Assembly (NCBI GenBank): GCA_013397795.1
Contig: VZTJ01004489.1
Coordinates: forward strand, 154,513-218,512
Reading direction: 5' to 3'
DNA length: 64,000 nt
Origin: Orthonyx spaldingii
Taxonomy: Eukaryota; Chordata; Aves; Passeriformes; Orthonychidae
Numbering within the stretch: the stretch's first letter is position 1; every line of letters begins with the position of its first letter. Positions 1 to 12,625 of the stretch are shown here, piece after piece. Below the pieces are notes generated by a model. It was not told the DNA's origin. It saw nothing but the letters and a program-made list of their open reading frames with translations, and did no database searches. A program made the translations under genes and the position numbers.

Positions 1-1619
1 TGTTAGGACCTTGTGGCATAACTAGCTCCAGGGTTTAAAGAATACCATCTGTGTGGTTTTTATTTATTTATGTTTTTCAATCACTTTTATCTTTTAAAAG
101 CCCTGGTGGCTGTTAAAATGCACTAACCTGCAGGCAGAGGTGGGTGGTTTGAATTGCAAGGCCTTTCCTGGCTCATGCTGCCCTGTTCTCCCAAAATCTT
201 TGTGATGGTGGTAGGATGCTTGGTTTGACTTAGAAGATCAGAGGCCCCTTCTGCAGAATATTCGCTGTATCACTAATAAGCAATGACATTGCTAGTAATG
301 CACAAAGCACTGTGACAACAGCCAGTAAAACCTGGAAATAGACATTGCTCTTATTAGCCCTTCTAACAACTGTAGGAATTATTTAACATGATGAACATAT
401 TTTCAGCAACCAGTGTAATTTTTCAAATTAATTCTAGTCATTTGTTTCTGTGACCTTTATATAAAAGGTAACCCTTATTTGCGTTGTTAATTTGGGTAAT
501 ATAAAGTCTGTTGAGGGGGAGAAATAAGAAAGGGTGGAAAATAAGCACATAGGAAACACCTGCAGGTTTGGTTTTGTTTTTTTCTTTTTCCAAAAGAAGT
601 TTAAGATATTATTATTTACAGCTAGCGTTCTGTTGTTTGTAGCCAGAGTAATAAATTAGATACTTTGATGTGTGCAGAGGAGTATGGAATCTTTCTGCCT
701 TCTGAGAGTTGGTTGTAAATCATGTCAGTTACGGGGGTGGTTCAGGATCTGAGTGTTGAAGCTGGAACAGAACAGTGGAAATGCATTGAATTGAATCTAC
801 AGTTACACGGAGCGAAACCTTCTCAGATTTATTGACTTTTTGTTCTTGATCATGGACTGTTTCAAGTAAACATGTTTACATCCAATACCTCATGCACCTA
901 GATAAACAGTACTGAGTTCAAGGTGAAATACTACAGTTGTTAATAGCCCTCAGGATTGAACAGAAGTATATCACATGAGGATTTTGCAAGTTTCATTCCT
1001 GTTGCTGCCTTGAAGCATAATAAAATTAGGTTGGCATAATGGATGTTTTTACATATGACAACATTTTAGATAATTCCTAGATTTTAAAGTCTACTTACAC
1101 CGAACCTGCATGTACTGTCACATACTGAAAACACTTTCCCCCCCCACCTCCCCCAAGCACCTTTCGAATCAAAGGAAATGGAGCAGTTTTAAATGCAGGT
1201 TTGCACACACATCCATGCTGTCCTAATGGATGCAAGACTCCATTGCTCGTACTTCCTGCAGGCAGGATGAGCCTGCAGCAGATTTGAATTGTGCTGTTGC
1301 CAGGTGAATCTCGAGTCTGGATGGTGAAGTGGCCACAGCTGGAGGTCCTTTTCTGCCATCGCATAAATGAAACCCATCTCAGGGATGGCAGTGTGCTAAA
1401 CTGCTGCAGTAGGAGGAACCTGAATAGTTCCATAGCCTTAAAATGTTTCTTTCTAAAGCTGCTGGGTTTTGCTGCAGATTCAGCCTGAGTTACTGTGAGT
1501 GCTGTAATTGTGCAATAGTATTTCTTGATGCAGTTTGTGAGATTGCTTCCCACAATGGTTGCTAAATTTTAGATAAAATAATTTTTTAACAATACAGGTA
1601 GTAGACTCAGTGTTGAAGT

Positions 1620-1843
1620 GTGTAGTTTGGAGCTTGGATGTTAGGAAAAAGTTTTTTACTGAAAGAGTGATAAAGTACTGGAATCGTCCGCACAGGGAGG
1701 TGGTGGAGTCACCATCCCTGGATGTGTTTAAGAAAAGATTGGATGTGGCACTCAGTGCCATGGTTTAGTTGAGAAGGTGTTAGGGCATGGGTTGGACTCG
1801 ATGATCTTAAAGGTCTCTTCCAACCTAGTGATTCTGTGTGATA
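1620..1843 (+). repeat. CR1 LINE fragment, 3' end, sense
   Basis: The sequence has the typical avian CR1 3' end: a stretch reading like the last coding part and UTR (about 1640-1720, with 'gaggtggtggagtcaccatc' at about 1697), then 'gttggactcgatgatctta' and 'ccaacctagtgattctgtg' at about 1790-1840. The 5' side is truncated, as is usual for CR1. It carries point differences and small losses from the family pattern, so it is an old dead copy. Boundaries are approximate. Confidence 0.85.
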
Positions 1844-2504
1844 ACCATATATCTTGGAGCTTGGTATAACAATAAATGAAAAATTGCTGAATTGGGTTAG
1901 AATGTTATTTTTCTGTTGCTCAGTTGTTTTATTTGCATTCTGTCTTTTTATCCCTTTTTGAGAATTGGTCCTGTTTAGTTTTATTTACAGGTGAGAAGTT
2001 ATATGTAAGTGGGATCCAGTAAAAATCAAAACTCTCTGTTGTAGGGTGCTATTAGAGGATGGAAAAACCAGTGTATGTTTTGACGTTCTCCTGGCAAACT
2101 TCTTGCGTGATTCAGGAATGAAGCCAAGTGCCTTCAAAACATGAGAGATGTACACCTAAGTGCCTTCAGTGTATGCAGAAGTTCAGGGATAGGTCACTAG
2201 TGGTGACTTGGCATGACATCTGGCATATCCATGTAAAAGATGAAGTGTTTTGAAGTATTATCAGTGCTGTTTCTTGCTGGGGGATAGGGATTGGAAACAA
2301 CTGATTTTCTTTGAGTGTTAGATTTAAAAATAAATATTTTAAATAAATGAGAAGAAACAGTAGGAATGTTAACCCACCTCAGATTTGGGGAAGCTATTTG
2401 TTGATGTGCAATACCTTCCATGTGTTCCCATGCGTGGTCCTATAAAGCAGATACTTTAATGTTCTTAAACTTTCGTGATACTTTTGTTCCTTAGTACTGA
2501 CTTC

Positions 2505-2800
2505 ACAGGCGTGCTGTTCTCAGGGTTCCCACTGAGGTGTCAGTCCTGTGACCGCCCTGCACCCTGTGTGGCAGCCTGTGGTGTGAGAAGTGTGCATGAA
2601 TGTACAGCAGGTGCATAAGACAGTGGCAGGCTGGTGGCTGGGTTGCCTTTTGGGCAGGTAGGAGCTGTGGGATTGCATTTCCCTCAGGCACAGAATGTTG
2701 CAGAGCCGGGTCCACAGCATTCTGGGGGAGTTCTCCATGGCTGGGCACCTTTGTGGTTGCTCTGCAGGAGGACTTCAGGCAGCTGAGAAAATTTTGCCTG
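2505..2800. other. GC-richer unidentified block in intron
   Basis: This block is clearly richer in G and C than its flanks and has open frames on both strands (up to about 140 codons on the minus strand), but the translations match no family I know and there are no paired splice signals fitting THADA. It could be an old, diverged repeat or a local GC peak. I assign no function. Confidence 0.3.
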
Positions 2801-4876
2801 TAACATGAAACTATTTTCTTCTTTCTACATATAGAGCAGTCATTTCTATTGCTGTAATAAATTGGATAAAATAATAGAGTGGAACAAAACTTGACATGTA
2901 AAATACTGTATCTCCATATATGTAAGTGCATGTGTTATGTCTTCGATGTTTTTACAAGACAAAAAAGTTAAAGTCAGGTTATTTAAAAATATTTAGTAAT
3001 TCATTGCATTGTGTTTGAAGAGAAAACCCCATCTTGAAGCATGTAGTGTTGGAAAGTACCCTCAGTGCTGGAAAACACAAGTTAGAGGAAACCCTGGCAT
3101 TTTACCCATTTTCCACTCCTGTGAAGACATGTCGGATTCCTTGGGATTTGTAAAAGGTCATAAATAAAATTAAGAAAACATGGTTCAGAAAAGCTGAAAG
3201 AATGGTTGTAGACAATCACTTCTTAGATTTCATTTTACTGTGAAGTAGAATTAAAATGTTTTTGTTTAAAAAAAAAAGAAAATTCTTTTAGAAAGAGTTG
3301 AGCTGAGTTTCTTCTTTCACCTTGTCAATACAGGATTGAAGCTTTTCCCTATGGCAGAGCCTCTAATTGTGACTGTTCTGCTTTAGCATCCTGTTGTGAA
3401 GGATAACCAGTGTGTGAAAAGGAAATGCAAAGATGGTCTTTGTAAAAATCATTATAGAACATACAACCTTATTTGCAAGGGTGAAAATTCCCACAAAACC
3501 CAGCTGTTCAGGGGGTAGCATAGCTCTCTAGTTCCTGTGAAGGAGATCTGTGTCTTTCAGGCATGCCATGTCATAACATATCTATTTTAGTTAAAACTAT
3601 TTAATTGCTTAGTGTTCAAAACCCTATTAATTGGATTGCTGGTTAAAGATGGAAGCTGTTTTCTGTATTTCTTTCATGTGAACTAAGGTAAACTACTACT
3701 TTGAGTATTGATTTAAATTTGCTACAGATGCTTGAGAATTTAGAATACCTTTTAATTTCTTTAATTTTTAAATATGTAGGCATGACACTGCAGGATTTTT
3801 TGGTTTATTTTCAGCAGAGGTCAAAATCATTTGGGTAGGGGATAATCTCATCTACATGTGATTGTGTAAGCTGAAAATACAGAGGAAGCAATTCAGGAAA
3901 AGGATGAGAGTATTGTAGTTGGGGAAGGATGTCTCTCTTGAGTCATCACAATCATCTGGGAGGTATCAGAACATAACTTGAGCCATACTGCATTTTCCAT
4001 CACCTAAGACATTTAGCCTTTTATGTCTAAACCCTGTAGTAGCTTTCTCTGTTTTCTGGGTGGCTGAAATGTACCTGCATTACCAAAATTGATACATGCA
4101 AGAATTACTGGCTTTGAAAGACTTAACTTAACCGACTTAGCTGATTAAGTACTCTCACTCATTTCCATTCACTATACATGCTACTGAAGTAGTATATGAC
4201 TGGTTAATGTGTTATGTGAGCTCATTCTATATGTATTTTCATAAATCTACAGCCAGTCGTCAAAACCCTAATAGCACTAAAAGATGAAAGATTCTTTTTG
4301 GCATTTACTTTATACAGAGTCTTGCATCTTAGCAGTTAATTTTCAATAAAAAGTATTTTTCTTTTAGATACTAATTATAAATAATGGAAAATTATTTTCC
4401 AATGTGTCTTTTACTTCCTGCCTTTAAATGTGCTTTGAAAACCAGTGGGAGATTTGGCCCAAAATTCAGTAGACACTATGTTGCGTTCTCATGGAAACAT
4501 CTGATTAACAACATGGTGCTAACAGTTTAAGTCAAATTCATAATACATTTGAATATGATTAGTAAGCAGCATAAACATCAAGAAAGATAGTACAGGACTA
4601 TATACTTACCTGTTTCATGGCATAATTGCATTTTTTCATTTTTATTTCTTTTTCCTTTATGTAAACGCCAGAACTTCTGAATGAAAACAAATCCTCTGGC
4701 ATAGCTCTAGTATGACTTATCTTTCTGGGCAAATATTCTTTCACAACTGAAAAGACTGTGTATTAGATTTGTGAGAAATACGTTGTAGCTTTCATTGCAT
4801 TATCCTTTGTTTTGTTTTGGGCATCCCAGTGGATTGGAGCTGGGTGACAAATAACAGGTACTTCTGCTTTCTGCAG

Positions 4877-5045
4877 GTGCGGGCACTGCGCTGTGTACCG
4901 CTGCCGGGAGATGTCGGGCCGGGCCCTGGTTCCCTTCGTGATGGCCCATGAAGTGCCACACACAGTGCTGGCCCTGCTGCAGGGGCTCCCAGACTGTGCC
5001 ACCCACTGCCTGCGACAGAACACTGTTCATGGAACCCTACTGCAA
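4877..5045 (+). CDS. THADA: THADA, window exon 1
   Basis: 169 nt. The first base completes a codon begun in the upstream exon, then 56 whole codons follow and the exon ends in phase 0. The acceptor is 'tgctttctgcag' and the donor is CAA|GTAAG. The translation starts CGHCAVYRCREMSGRALV, continues through PFVMAHEVPHTVLALLQGLP and ends NTVHGTLLQ. I recognise this as the THADA segment that reads CGH..VYR.REM..RALVPFVM in mammals. It forms helices of the C-terminal HEAT-like region; I see no catalytic motif. The exon is much richer in G, C and CpG than the surrounding intron and than the other window exons. An antisense open frame across it is a shadow. The preceding coding exon is outside the window. 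Confidence 0.95.
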
Positions 5046-7494
5046 GTAAGCTTGTCAGGCTTGTTCTGCATTGATTTGTTTTGGTTTTGATTTGTGGGGG
5101 TTTTGGTTTTTTTTTGCTCTAGGGGCTTTTAAAAAATGTTTTGGTCATACTTGACAGCCAGATAACACACCATGAGTTGTGCTTAACATTCACATGTTGT
5201 CAAAACATACATGAAGACTGCTTTTGAGTCGATTCTGTCAGATGATAAATGTGGAGTGCACATTTCAGCTGTCAGTTGAAGGCAGTAAGTTGTAACATTT
5301 ACATTTCATATAATGTTTCATCTCCAGAGATTAAAGTGCTTTAAGAGCAAATATCCCTATCTGAACGTATTTACAGAGAGATCTGTGTGACTTGCCCAAA
5401 TGACTGAGCAAATCTGAGGCAAAGCTGAACTCCATGCACCGACAGCATTGTGTATATATTCAGACTTGCTACTTACCCACATAATTATTTATTACTTCAT
5501 TTGCTTTTCCTGCTACACCAACAGCTTCCTGTCAGTTTGCTGTACAAGTTGTGGTAAGTTTTATACCATTATCTTCTGGAAACATTCTGGAGAACAGCTA
5601 ACTTCCCAGAAATTTCTTCATTCTTCATATATCATTCCCCTGGTTTATGGCAGTCAGCTCACTGTGTTTTATTTTTAAACTATCATGTTAATAAGTTACT
5701 GTTTTTTATTGCCTGTTTTTCACAAGCAACCCTCCAACAAAGCCATATTGTACGATCATTTCTGATGGTCTGTCTTAGCTGGCAAGCTTTCTAGGTACAT
5801 GTTCCCACTGTAAGCTGTGTGCAGGGGTGTGTGTGGTTCTTTTGATTTGGTTTCTAATTGTACCTTTTCCAGCATATTATTTTCCTTTAAAATCAAGACT
5901 TTCAGGACGTCTAGGAAATGAGTGAAGTCCCTCTAGAGCTCTTAATGTCAACTATACCTGTAAAGGGTTTCAGGCAGTTGAAATTAATTTGGATGATGAT
6001 TGGTCACAGTGAAGGTTTTTGGAGGGTGTGGGATGGGCTCAGCCTGTGGTTAGCTTGTGCCTCCTGTATGCAGTACAAAGAGGAAAGTATTGTGACTTTT
6101 TAGGAATTCATGAATGCTTTGTTTCAGTTTTCTTTTTAGCAGTGTTAATTGGGACTTGCAAATCTGCTGGTAAGGCTCAACTGTAAGAAATTATATTATG
6201 GGGACTGTTGGTTAAGGCACTGTTTCTCAGATGGCTTACTTGAAGAGATGGTGATCTGGTAGTGTTCAAAACAGTTTGCACTGCTTTTCCATGACACAGT
6301 GCAGAATTTATCATCCTCCTTGATACAGAACCAAAACAAAAACCCCTACTAAAAAGACCAAGTCTGTACAATATTCAATAAAATATGTGTTTTTCCAGCA
6401 ATACAAAGCCAATATCTTATGAAAATGGAATTCAGTAATTTCATTTATTCAGTACCATGAGAAGCTACTAAGTTCATTGCCCGGCTTTTTTATTTCAGTG
6501 TTCATGTACTGAAAAGGAAAGCTGGAATTATTCAGAATTAAAACTCAAGGTGGCAGTGCCAGATGTAGTGAATCTTGAAGGTATATTTCAGTTATGTTTC
6601 AGAGTTATGTAATCAGTTCATCTGTTGCAAACCAAATGTTAATTTATAGAAAGATCGTTCTAAAACAGTTCAGCATGGAGTGCTTGTCCAGACATGGCTT
6701 GGTTTTCAAAATGCTGAGATTGCCAAGAAGTGTCTTTTTTGACAGTGGATGCAGATGTGTTGTGTTTAACTTTAGACCTCTGCATTATGTGAAAACACAT
6801 CTTTGTCTCCACAGGTTTTTAACTGTGGCTCAATTTACATAGGAATATGAATGTCCATGAGGATGAAATAATGTTATACATTGCAGATTTTACAGAATAA
6901 TTATTTTCAAGAATTAGCTAGGAGGGGTACTGCTGCTCTGTAACACTTGGGGAGCTGATGATATTTTTCAAGAAGCAGTTCTGCATCATGAGCAAATGCA
7001 CTGACTTGAATAAGACAAGAAAAAAATCTTTCCTATGCTTAAAGTTTTCTTTATGAGTACAGTTTCTGCTTTGCTCCATAATCCAAACTGGCATGAGTTG
7101 GGGGAAGGAAATAAGTTTCTAATTCACAAGAAAATGCAGAAATTTTGTACTAGCTTTCTTGAATAATGAAACATTTCTGGCTTGTTTTAAGATCTAGGCT
7201 TTTTTAGCTGATCAGCTGAAAGGAAGAGTTTGTCCAGAGCTTTCTGTAGGGACTTCTGGAAGAGTATCAAAATTTTTGACTAAGGAAGCCTTTATGTTTG
7301 TGAATCTCTCTGACTTTTGGCAGTTGCCAAGGAACTTGCAAATATTTGGGAAGATTGTGAGGTTTCCTTATCAGAGGATCAAATGTTCTTTTGACCTTCT
7401 GCCTCTTTGGGATTGGAATTTCTGCAGTGTATATTCCATCTTTCCAGAAAAATTGAGAAATTCAGAATGAACCAGGCAAGGCTGCCTTTTACCT

Positions 7495-8065
7495 TCACAT
7501 CCTCAGTCAATCATTCCTTGGTTGTGACTGAGTTCCAGCAGAGCACCTCTCCTTGTTGTTTCCTCTGCTGCTTTTATCAGGGAGTTGTCATCAGTGCTCT
7601 CTAGGAGGCCTCTGGGTTGCTTACACGGTGCTGTGTTGGTCACCCAGCACGTGCCAGGGTGGCTGAAGTCCCCCATGAGGAGCAGGGCCTGGAGACACAA
7701 GGCTATTTCTGTCTGTCTGTAGAAGCCCTTGTCCACTTGTTCTACCTGGTTTGGCAGCTTGTAGCAGACACCCACTGCAGTGTCACCCACACTTCAGTCC
7801 TTAGCTGTAAGCTCCCAGCTGGCTCATCATCCATCCCCCAGCAAAGCTCTGTGCATTCCGGTTGTTCTGTCACAGAGAGGTCAACCCCCATCTTCTCATC
7901 TTCCCTACCTGTCCTTCCTAAAGAACCTGTATCCCTCCACTGCCTTACCCCAAACATGTCAGCTATTGTATCTTGTCTCTATGATCCCAGCAAGATCACA
8001 GACTGCATCTGCACACAGACCTTTTAATTCCTCTAATTCTTTAAACTCATCCTTTGAGTGCTTTG
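7495..8065 (-). repeat. CR1 LINE fragment, ORF2 endonuclease region, antisense
   Basis: Read on the minus strand, the segment gives the AP-endonuclease-like N-terminal domain of CR1 ORF2 in order: an ETR motif (usual ETW) near 8000, a block with ECTELCWGMDDEPAGSL near 7850, CYKLPNQVEQVDKGFYRQ near 7740, LLMGDFSHPGTCW near 7660, and TRRGALLELSHNQG near 7530. Stops and frame changes interrupt it, and the conserved asparagine of the GDFN motif is serine, so it cannot encode an active enzyme. The fragment is truncated at both ends, and the opposite-strand open frames here are shadows. Boundaries are approximate. Confidence 0.85.
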
Positions 8066-10211
8066 AAGTAAAGAAAAGTTACAGGAACCCTATCATGATT
8101 TGTCCAGAAAACAAGGCAGCACCTTTAATTCATCTGGTTGTGTGTTATTTATGATGATTAAAAAACCCTCCCAAATGCATAAACTTTCAGATTGGTTTGC
8201 CAAGGAAAGCAGATGTTAGACTTCAGGTTTTGTTTTTATCTTGTGAGAATCAGTTAACATGATTGATGCTGGATTTCAAAGCTTGTGTGATGTTCATAGA
8301 TCGAGAATCCGGTTGTTTTTAGTACAGTGGAATAGCAATAGTATGACTGGAGCTTTCAGTCACTTCTGCACTGATTAGTTTCCAGAAATCTTTTTCACAT
8401 TTGTATAGTGGAAAAATCTGTTCTCTGATGAGAGTGTATATACCCTTACATGCTTCATACCAAGAACAATCCATTGGGCAGCTGCCATTAATCATGCGCA
8501 GATATAATTACTGTTATGGTTTATTTGTTTTCCAAATGAACGAATCTGCACATCAATTGACTCATTATCCTGTGTTTTATCAGTTTGATCTTCACATTCA
8601 CTTTGGCAAGCCTACAGTTACATATTTTCAGAACACAGGGGATTAGGTCAATGAAAGTTATTAAAAGAGACATTGTGTTTTCATTAAGTTGTCTTTGCCT
8701 TGTCCTGAAATGTTGAAGGTGCTGCTTTACTTTCTAGAAGTCTTGTGTGGATTTATAACTACATGCTGACAGTGTCCAGCTTGAGACTGGGATACAAACC
8801 AGTACAAAAAATTTTGCTTCTCTTATTTGGCCATTCTATGTGAAGAGCTTTTTGCAATCTCTTTGGTATTTTTTGAGCACAGATTAGGAGGAAGGAAGAT
8901 TCAGTGACTTCTCCCTCATCATTGGCTGCTTATATATGGCAGGAACTACATGACTTGGTTTAAGTGTGCCTCCATGTGCTCTCTCCACCAGGAGATGGAT
9001 TGCATGGTCCAAGATAAAGCTTTTGATAGAAGTTCCCAGCTGCACACAGCATTAAAGAACAATTTCTGTCTGGAATCTGCTTTGTTCATGATGAGTATTT
9101 ACATTTTTGGTGGTACTTTGTACAAGCAATCAAACAACTACATAGAATAAAATAAATAAAAAAATCCTCTTCTGGTCTGTCATGTTCTTGCAGATGGACC
9201 CTTCATGTTGTGACTGGTTTTGGTCACTGCTGTAACTGAAAAGTCACAGAAATTCTGCTTGCTCTGCTGTGGTCCCTAGGAAAATTTCTCTCTATCCCCC
9301 ATCTTCTCATCTGAGGCCTGGCTGGTAGCTTCTCTTCTCACTGCCATCTTCCCACTTACTAGCGTTACTTTGTCACTCCTACTGATTTATCCTGAGATTT
9401 GTTCCCTGAACATACGCCAGTGTTTTGCATTGCAAGAGAAAAACTGTATTCCTTCTCTCTGGGGATCTGTTCTTAAAGACACACAAAGCATAACTGGCAG
9501 ATGAAACAGAGAATTTGCTAGGCTTTGGTGCAGGGTTAAAACTTTATGAAGATAAAAATGGAAATTCACTTATCTAATGTTGTTTTGAGTATCATCAATC
9601 AGCAGTCATTTGCTCTTCACAAATTGTTACGCTTAATATTCAAATTTTCTCCAAATTGAATTTTTATCCACAAAATTCTGTAGTTTCAGTTAGCTAAATG
9701 GTGTTAGAGCAGTGGGCTGGCTCAAAGAAGTGTTTGTGTGTGTGGGGTTGGTTTTTCCTGGTTTGTTTGTTTTTTGTGATCACTAATTCAAACAGTTCTG
9801 TTTGGCATATGAATGCAACGTCTCGTGCAAGGAATGTTGTTTTGAGATTTTGAACCTTTTTTGTTTAGTTTTTGAAACAAGCAACATTGTTGCATCTCAA
9901 ATCTAAAGACTAGACTGAGTCACATTGACTCAGTTGCATGTGACAGAAACTAGACTTATAGGAGATATTGGGCTTCATAACTCCTGACATTATTTAACAT
10001 TAATGTTATATATTAAATTTCCTACTGACTTCAGTGAAACAAGAAGCTGGCAGTTAGTTTTCGGGGAATAGCAGAACCTTATAGAACTTGACCTATATTT
10101 CTGACAATACTTTTAAATGAAAGAATCTAGAGCCCTTGTATTAAAGCAAAATAATATGATTAAAACACCTGCATGGTTGTATGGTTGGTTTTTCTGTACA
10201 AAGCTTTTATC

Positions 10212-10341
10212 ATAGAATCATGGAATGGTTTGGGTTGGAAGGGACTTTAATGATCATCTGGTTTCAACATCCCTGCCATAAAGCAGGGCCACCTTCTCCT
10301 ACACCGGGTTGCTCAGAGCCCCAGCCAACCTGGCCTTGAAT
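10212..10341 (-). repeat. CR1 LINE fragment, 3' end, antisense
   Basis: It begins with 'catagaatcatggaatggtt' and continues 'tgggttggaagggacttt', 'ctgccataaagcagggccac' and 'aacctggccttgaat', the reverse complement of the common avian CR1 3' end. It is only about 130 bp, truncated toward the original 5' side. It has few differences from the consensus I remember, so it is probably younger than the 1.6 kb copy. Confidence 0.88.
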
Positions 10342-11924
10342 ACTATGAAAGTCATGTACTTCTGTTTTTGTTTCTGGAGTTTATTGAAGACGTCAAGGTT
10401 GATTCAACGGTAGAACTTTATCTATATCAACTCCTTAGATATACTTATTTTTAAAATCTTAGTGGAGAGCTGGAACAAGTGATTTAAAGATGAAATAATT
10501 GATTTAAAGGATGGCTGGAGACTTCATTAGAGGTGCAAGAAAATCAGGACAAGAACACAACCTCATAACAACCATACTGGATCATGTAAATATTTGTCTG
10601 AGTCAGGGTGCTCACTCCAGCAAGGACTGATAGCACAAGCCTAGGAAAAAGTGTAAGAGCAGCGAAGCAACTGAAGAAACATCTGCATGTGCTGTCTTAG
10701 TTTCCAGCACTTTTGAGCCAGAGAGGTATGGATGTGATTTTGTGGAAGATAAAAATTAAGTACATGGTTGTACTAATGAAAAGCAGCAATTCATGATGAA
10801 AACATCAATATGTTAGGTAGTTTAATTACCTGGTAGAGTTGTATTAAGACAGGTTGTTGTTGATGAAAGTAATGAAAGTAGAGGCTGCCTAATAAATGCA
10901 GATGCCTCTTTCCTTCCTTTGAGAGGGGGAGGATTTTAGCTGAAATGGCTCCAAAGAAAAGTCAAGGTTTAGGTATTTCAGATTGCAATCACTCTCATGT
11001 TTTATGAGTTTAATACTTGAATACTTACTCAGACGACTAAAGGCAGTTTAAATAATTTGAAAATAAAGCAGGGACGGATGATGCATGAAGGAGAACTCAC
11101 AAGAAGTCACTGGACCTTCGTTTTATTGGACTGAATAGGTAATAAAACCCCAGAGACTCCAGTGATTAGGGTATGAGAATATGAGGAAAAAAACAAGTCA
11201 AATACATTTTAAAGGTCATTCTTGGATGCTCGTCCTTGTTGCTGGGTAAAAGGGAGAGGTGTGCTATTCATTAGTTTCACCTAAAAATCCTTAACGTGAA
11301 TTAGCAGCAGTGTTTTCAGTGACCATATTTTTTTCTTGTTTTGTTCTGAAGACAGGATCTCTAGAGTCTGGGAGAATGAATGGGGAAGTAGTGTGTTGTT
11401 TACTTGGCTTTATTCAGTAGCCTAGAAACATTGATTATGGTGAATTACATTTTATTTGTCTTGGCAGTAAAGTTTGAAGTGTAGCAGTTCAATGCTGGCT
11501 TATAAAAACCCAATATAGTAAACAAACCTGACATTATCTACTGATCAAAGAAATAAACCTGCTAAAATTAAATGTTTTCCAGTGAAACTTCCTTTCAGCT
11601 GTTTCTTTTCTAAGTTCAGTTTTTAGTGTTCAAGATAAGCCTTACTTTTACGATTAGTACAAACAGAAAAGAAATACTGATGTCAAGTTGGAAACATTCA
11701 CTTATATGTAGCTGGCAATAACAGAACAGTTGTCTCATTTCTTTGTGCTATAAATTTGTATTGACTATTACATAAGGGTACACTGATATAAGGAGGCAGT
11801 AAGCATTTGAGAATGAGATTTATATCTATGAAGGCAACAGAAATGCAGCTGAGTTCCAGGAATGGGAGGAGGCAGTCTCTGAAAGAGAGTCATTGATGAG
11901 ATTTTGCCAGAGGTTTTCTTTCAG

Positions 11925-11953
11925 CTGGTTTTTTTTTAATTAAAAAAAACAGG
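11925..11953. repeat. T/A near-palindrome
   Basis: A run of nine T, then AATT, then eight A is bordered by CTGG on the left and CAGG on the right, so the segment is nearly self-complementary around 11939/11940 and could form a short hairpin or cruciform. The T run and A run differ by one base. No function is implied. Confidence 0.5.
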
Positions 11954-12339
11954 CCAAGAAAAAGACATATAATGCAGCTGATTGACTGGGCAGGCCTGCT
12001 ACTTGTATATTGCTTTGAAGTTGCTTTAACTGTAATTAGTGATGCTCCCAAATATTGTCTCTGACTTCCTAAGACATGTCACCAGTTTTGAAAAGGACAT
12101 AGCTGTACACAGCTCTTACAACTCTATTAGGTCTTTTCAGTTTCTGCATCATTATTGAGTTCCTTCCTACAGCAACTAAGGATATGCAAAGATGCTGTTG
12201 TTGTAAACCTTGCGAGGTCACATCTTTCTATTAAAAATTTTAAAAAATGCATGGTTTCGTACAGAATGAGCAACATTCATCAGTTAGTGAAAACAAGGCA
12301 CTGCTGTTTTTAATTGAGAGATAACTGGAATAATGATTA

Positions 12340-12625
12340 CTCTGTGTTGTGCCAGGGAGAGTGTGCCAGTTGCCCCCTCTGCAGAGGGAGAGGGATGACT
12401 TGATGGATGCACTGCCTCCCTCTCTCTCATAGCCTAAATTTTGACACTTGTTACTCTGTTTATGGTAAGCAGTTGCCTTGCAAATGTTTTGGCCTTGCTA
12501 TTCCAGTGCCCCTAGTTCCACTCCTTTATGAATAAAAGCTCCTGCAACCCTGCTAGCAGAGATTTTGGGTGCCCGTGTATGTGGCTGTTTGAGGTACCCT
12601 GCCTGACGTTCAGCTACAGCCATAA
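12340..12625 (+). mobile_element. Possible solo LTR remnant (weak)
   Basis: About 285 bp contains a GC-richer pyrimidine block, a clear AATAAA at about 12530-12536, and then a GC-richer tail, an arrangement like the U3-R-U5 order of an avian endogenous retrovirus LTR. I could not find matching target-site duplications or convincing TG...CA ends, and no retroviral coding sequence is nearby. It could equally be ordinary intron sequence with a chance polyadenylation hexamer. Confidence 0.2.

Larger units (their letters stand above)
1..4876 (+). other. 3' part of a THADA intron upstream of the first window exon
   Basis: No exon could be recognised here. I looked for the preceding THADA coding segment, which in the mammalian protein ends shortly before the cysteine-glycine-histidine start of the next exon, and did not find it, so it should lie upstream of the window. 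The stretch holds a sense CR1 tail near 1620-1843, a C-rich run at about 1137-1155, and a GC-richer unidentified block at about 2505-2800. The rest is AT-rich with nothing else recognisable. It ends in a pyrimidine-rich tract and AG at 4875-4876. Confidence 0.7.

Noticed and set aside
3085..3135. A short stretch reading LAFYPFSTPVKT, considered as a possible preceding THADA exon
   Set aside because: No donor in the right place and only chance resemblance to the expected segment.
4763..5030. Two minus-strand open frames of 76-86 codons over 4.76-5.03 kb
   Set aside because: They lie antisense to THADA window exon 1, whose + strand translation matches the family and has proper splice sites. 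The openness comes from the GC-rich exon.
7617..8154. Plus-strand open frames of 136 and 124 codons
   Set aside because: They are the opposite strand of the antisense CR1 endonuclease fragment.
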